DNA from: Bacillota bacterium
Lineage (GTDB): Bacteria > Bacillota > Dethiobacteria > DTU022
DNA length: 5,591 bases
Reading direction: 5' to 3'
Assembly: GCA_012727685.1 (NCBI GenBank)
Contig: JAAYGO010000141.1
Location: forward strand, 1 to 5,591
The notes under the pieces were generated by a model. It saw only the letters and a list, made by a program, of their open reading frames with translations. It did not search any database and was not told where the DNA came from. Shown piece by piece: positions 5,542 through 5,591 of the stretch. Made by a program: the position numbers and the translations under genes. Position 1 is the stretch's first letter. The number at the start of each line of letters is the position of its first letter.

Positions 5542-5591
5542 ATGGAGGGGTTTCAAACATTAGACTGGCTCGATTTAACAAAAATAACCAA
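5542..5591 (+). CDS. Possible 5' end of a divergent gene, cut by window edge
   Basis: An ATG at 5542 opens a plus-strand frame that stays open for 16 codons to the edge, reading MEGFQTLDWLDLTKIT. AAAAGG lies about 9 bases upstream as a possible ribosome-binding site; no convincing promoter is seen. The stretch is too short to recognise a family, and an open frame of this length is expected by chance. If real, it would be transcribed away from ylxM and would mark the boundary of the cluster. Confidence 0.25.
   Translation, partial: MEGFQTLDWLDLTKIT

Noticed and set aside
5414..5590. A minus-strand frame open from the right edge for about 58 codons, ending at a TAA inside the palindrome
   Set aside because: Composition is Phe/Tyr-rich because of T-tracts and unlike neighbouring genes; it overlaps the ylxM promoter and does not resemble the C-terminus of FtsY. 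Probably chance.
1..5591. CRISPR arrays, tRNA or rRNA genes, transposase genes, phage or defence genes
   Set aside because: No repeat arrays, cloverleaf sequences or mobile-element signatures were seen; nearly all sequence is accounted for by nine housekeeping genes.

Overview
The window is a compact minus-strand gene cluster from a moderately GC-rich Gram-positive bacterium, most likely a clostridial lineage of the Moorella / Desulfotomaculum / Pelotomaculum kind. That placement is inferred from gene order, GC-rich codon use, strong purine-rich Shine-Dalgarno sites and TTG starts; no species marker is present. In transcription order (right to left) the genes are ylxM, ffh, rpsP, khpA (ylqC), rimM, trmD, rplS, lepB and rbgA (ylqF). 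rbgA runs off the left edge almost complete. This is the well-known Firmicutes translation / protein-targeting neighbourhood. As recalled for Bacillus subtilis, a ylqD gene follows ylqC and no lepB lies between rplS and rbgA; here ylqD is absent and lepB is present.

Layout: 1-804 rbgA (50S assembly GTPase, partial); 807-1343 lepB (type I signal peptidase); 1406-1747 rplS (L19); 1748-1817 a 70-base leader-like gap; 1818-2558 trmD (tRNA m1G37 methyltransferase); 2570-3106 rimM (30S maturation); 3127-3357 khpA (KH RNA-binding protein); 3380-3625 rpsP (S16); 3626-3661 a short gap with an extended -10 promoter candidate, next to a hairpin that overlaps the 3' end of ffh; 3662-5014 ffh (SRP GTPase); 5035-5382 ylxM (SRP-associated helix-turn-helix protein); 5383-5591 an AT-rich upstream region. 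That last region holds a promoter candidate for ylxM, a perfect 20-bp inverted repeat at the predicted transcription start, and possibly the first codons of a divergent plus-strand gene at the right edge.

The genes form two functional groups. YlxM, Ffh and LepB belong to co-translational targeting and export: SRP delivers nascent chains and signal peptidase cleaves their signal peptides. S16, RimM, KhpA, TrmD, L19 and RbgA make or mature ribosomes and tRNA. Coding gaps are 2-70 bases, so co-transcription is likely, but plausible internal promoter signals lie before rpsP and before rplS.

I found no new multi-gene system; this is core housekeeping DNA. The items most worth checking are an apparent H-to-N / N-to-H exchange at two key positions of RbgA (residues 10 and 59), the palindrome at the ylxM start site, the hairpin-plus-promoter boundary between ffh and rpsP, and the leader before rplS.
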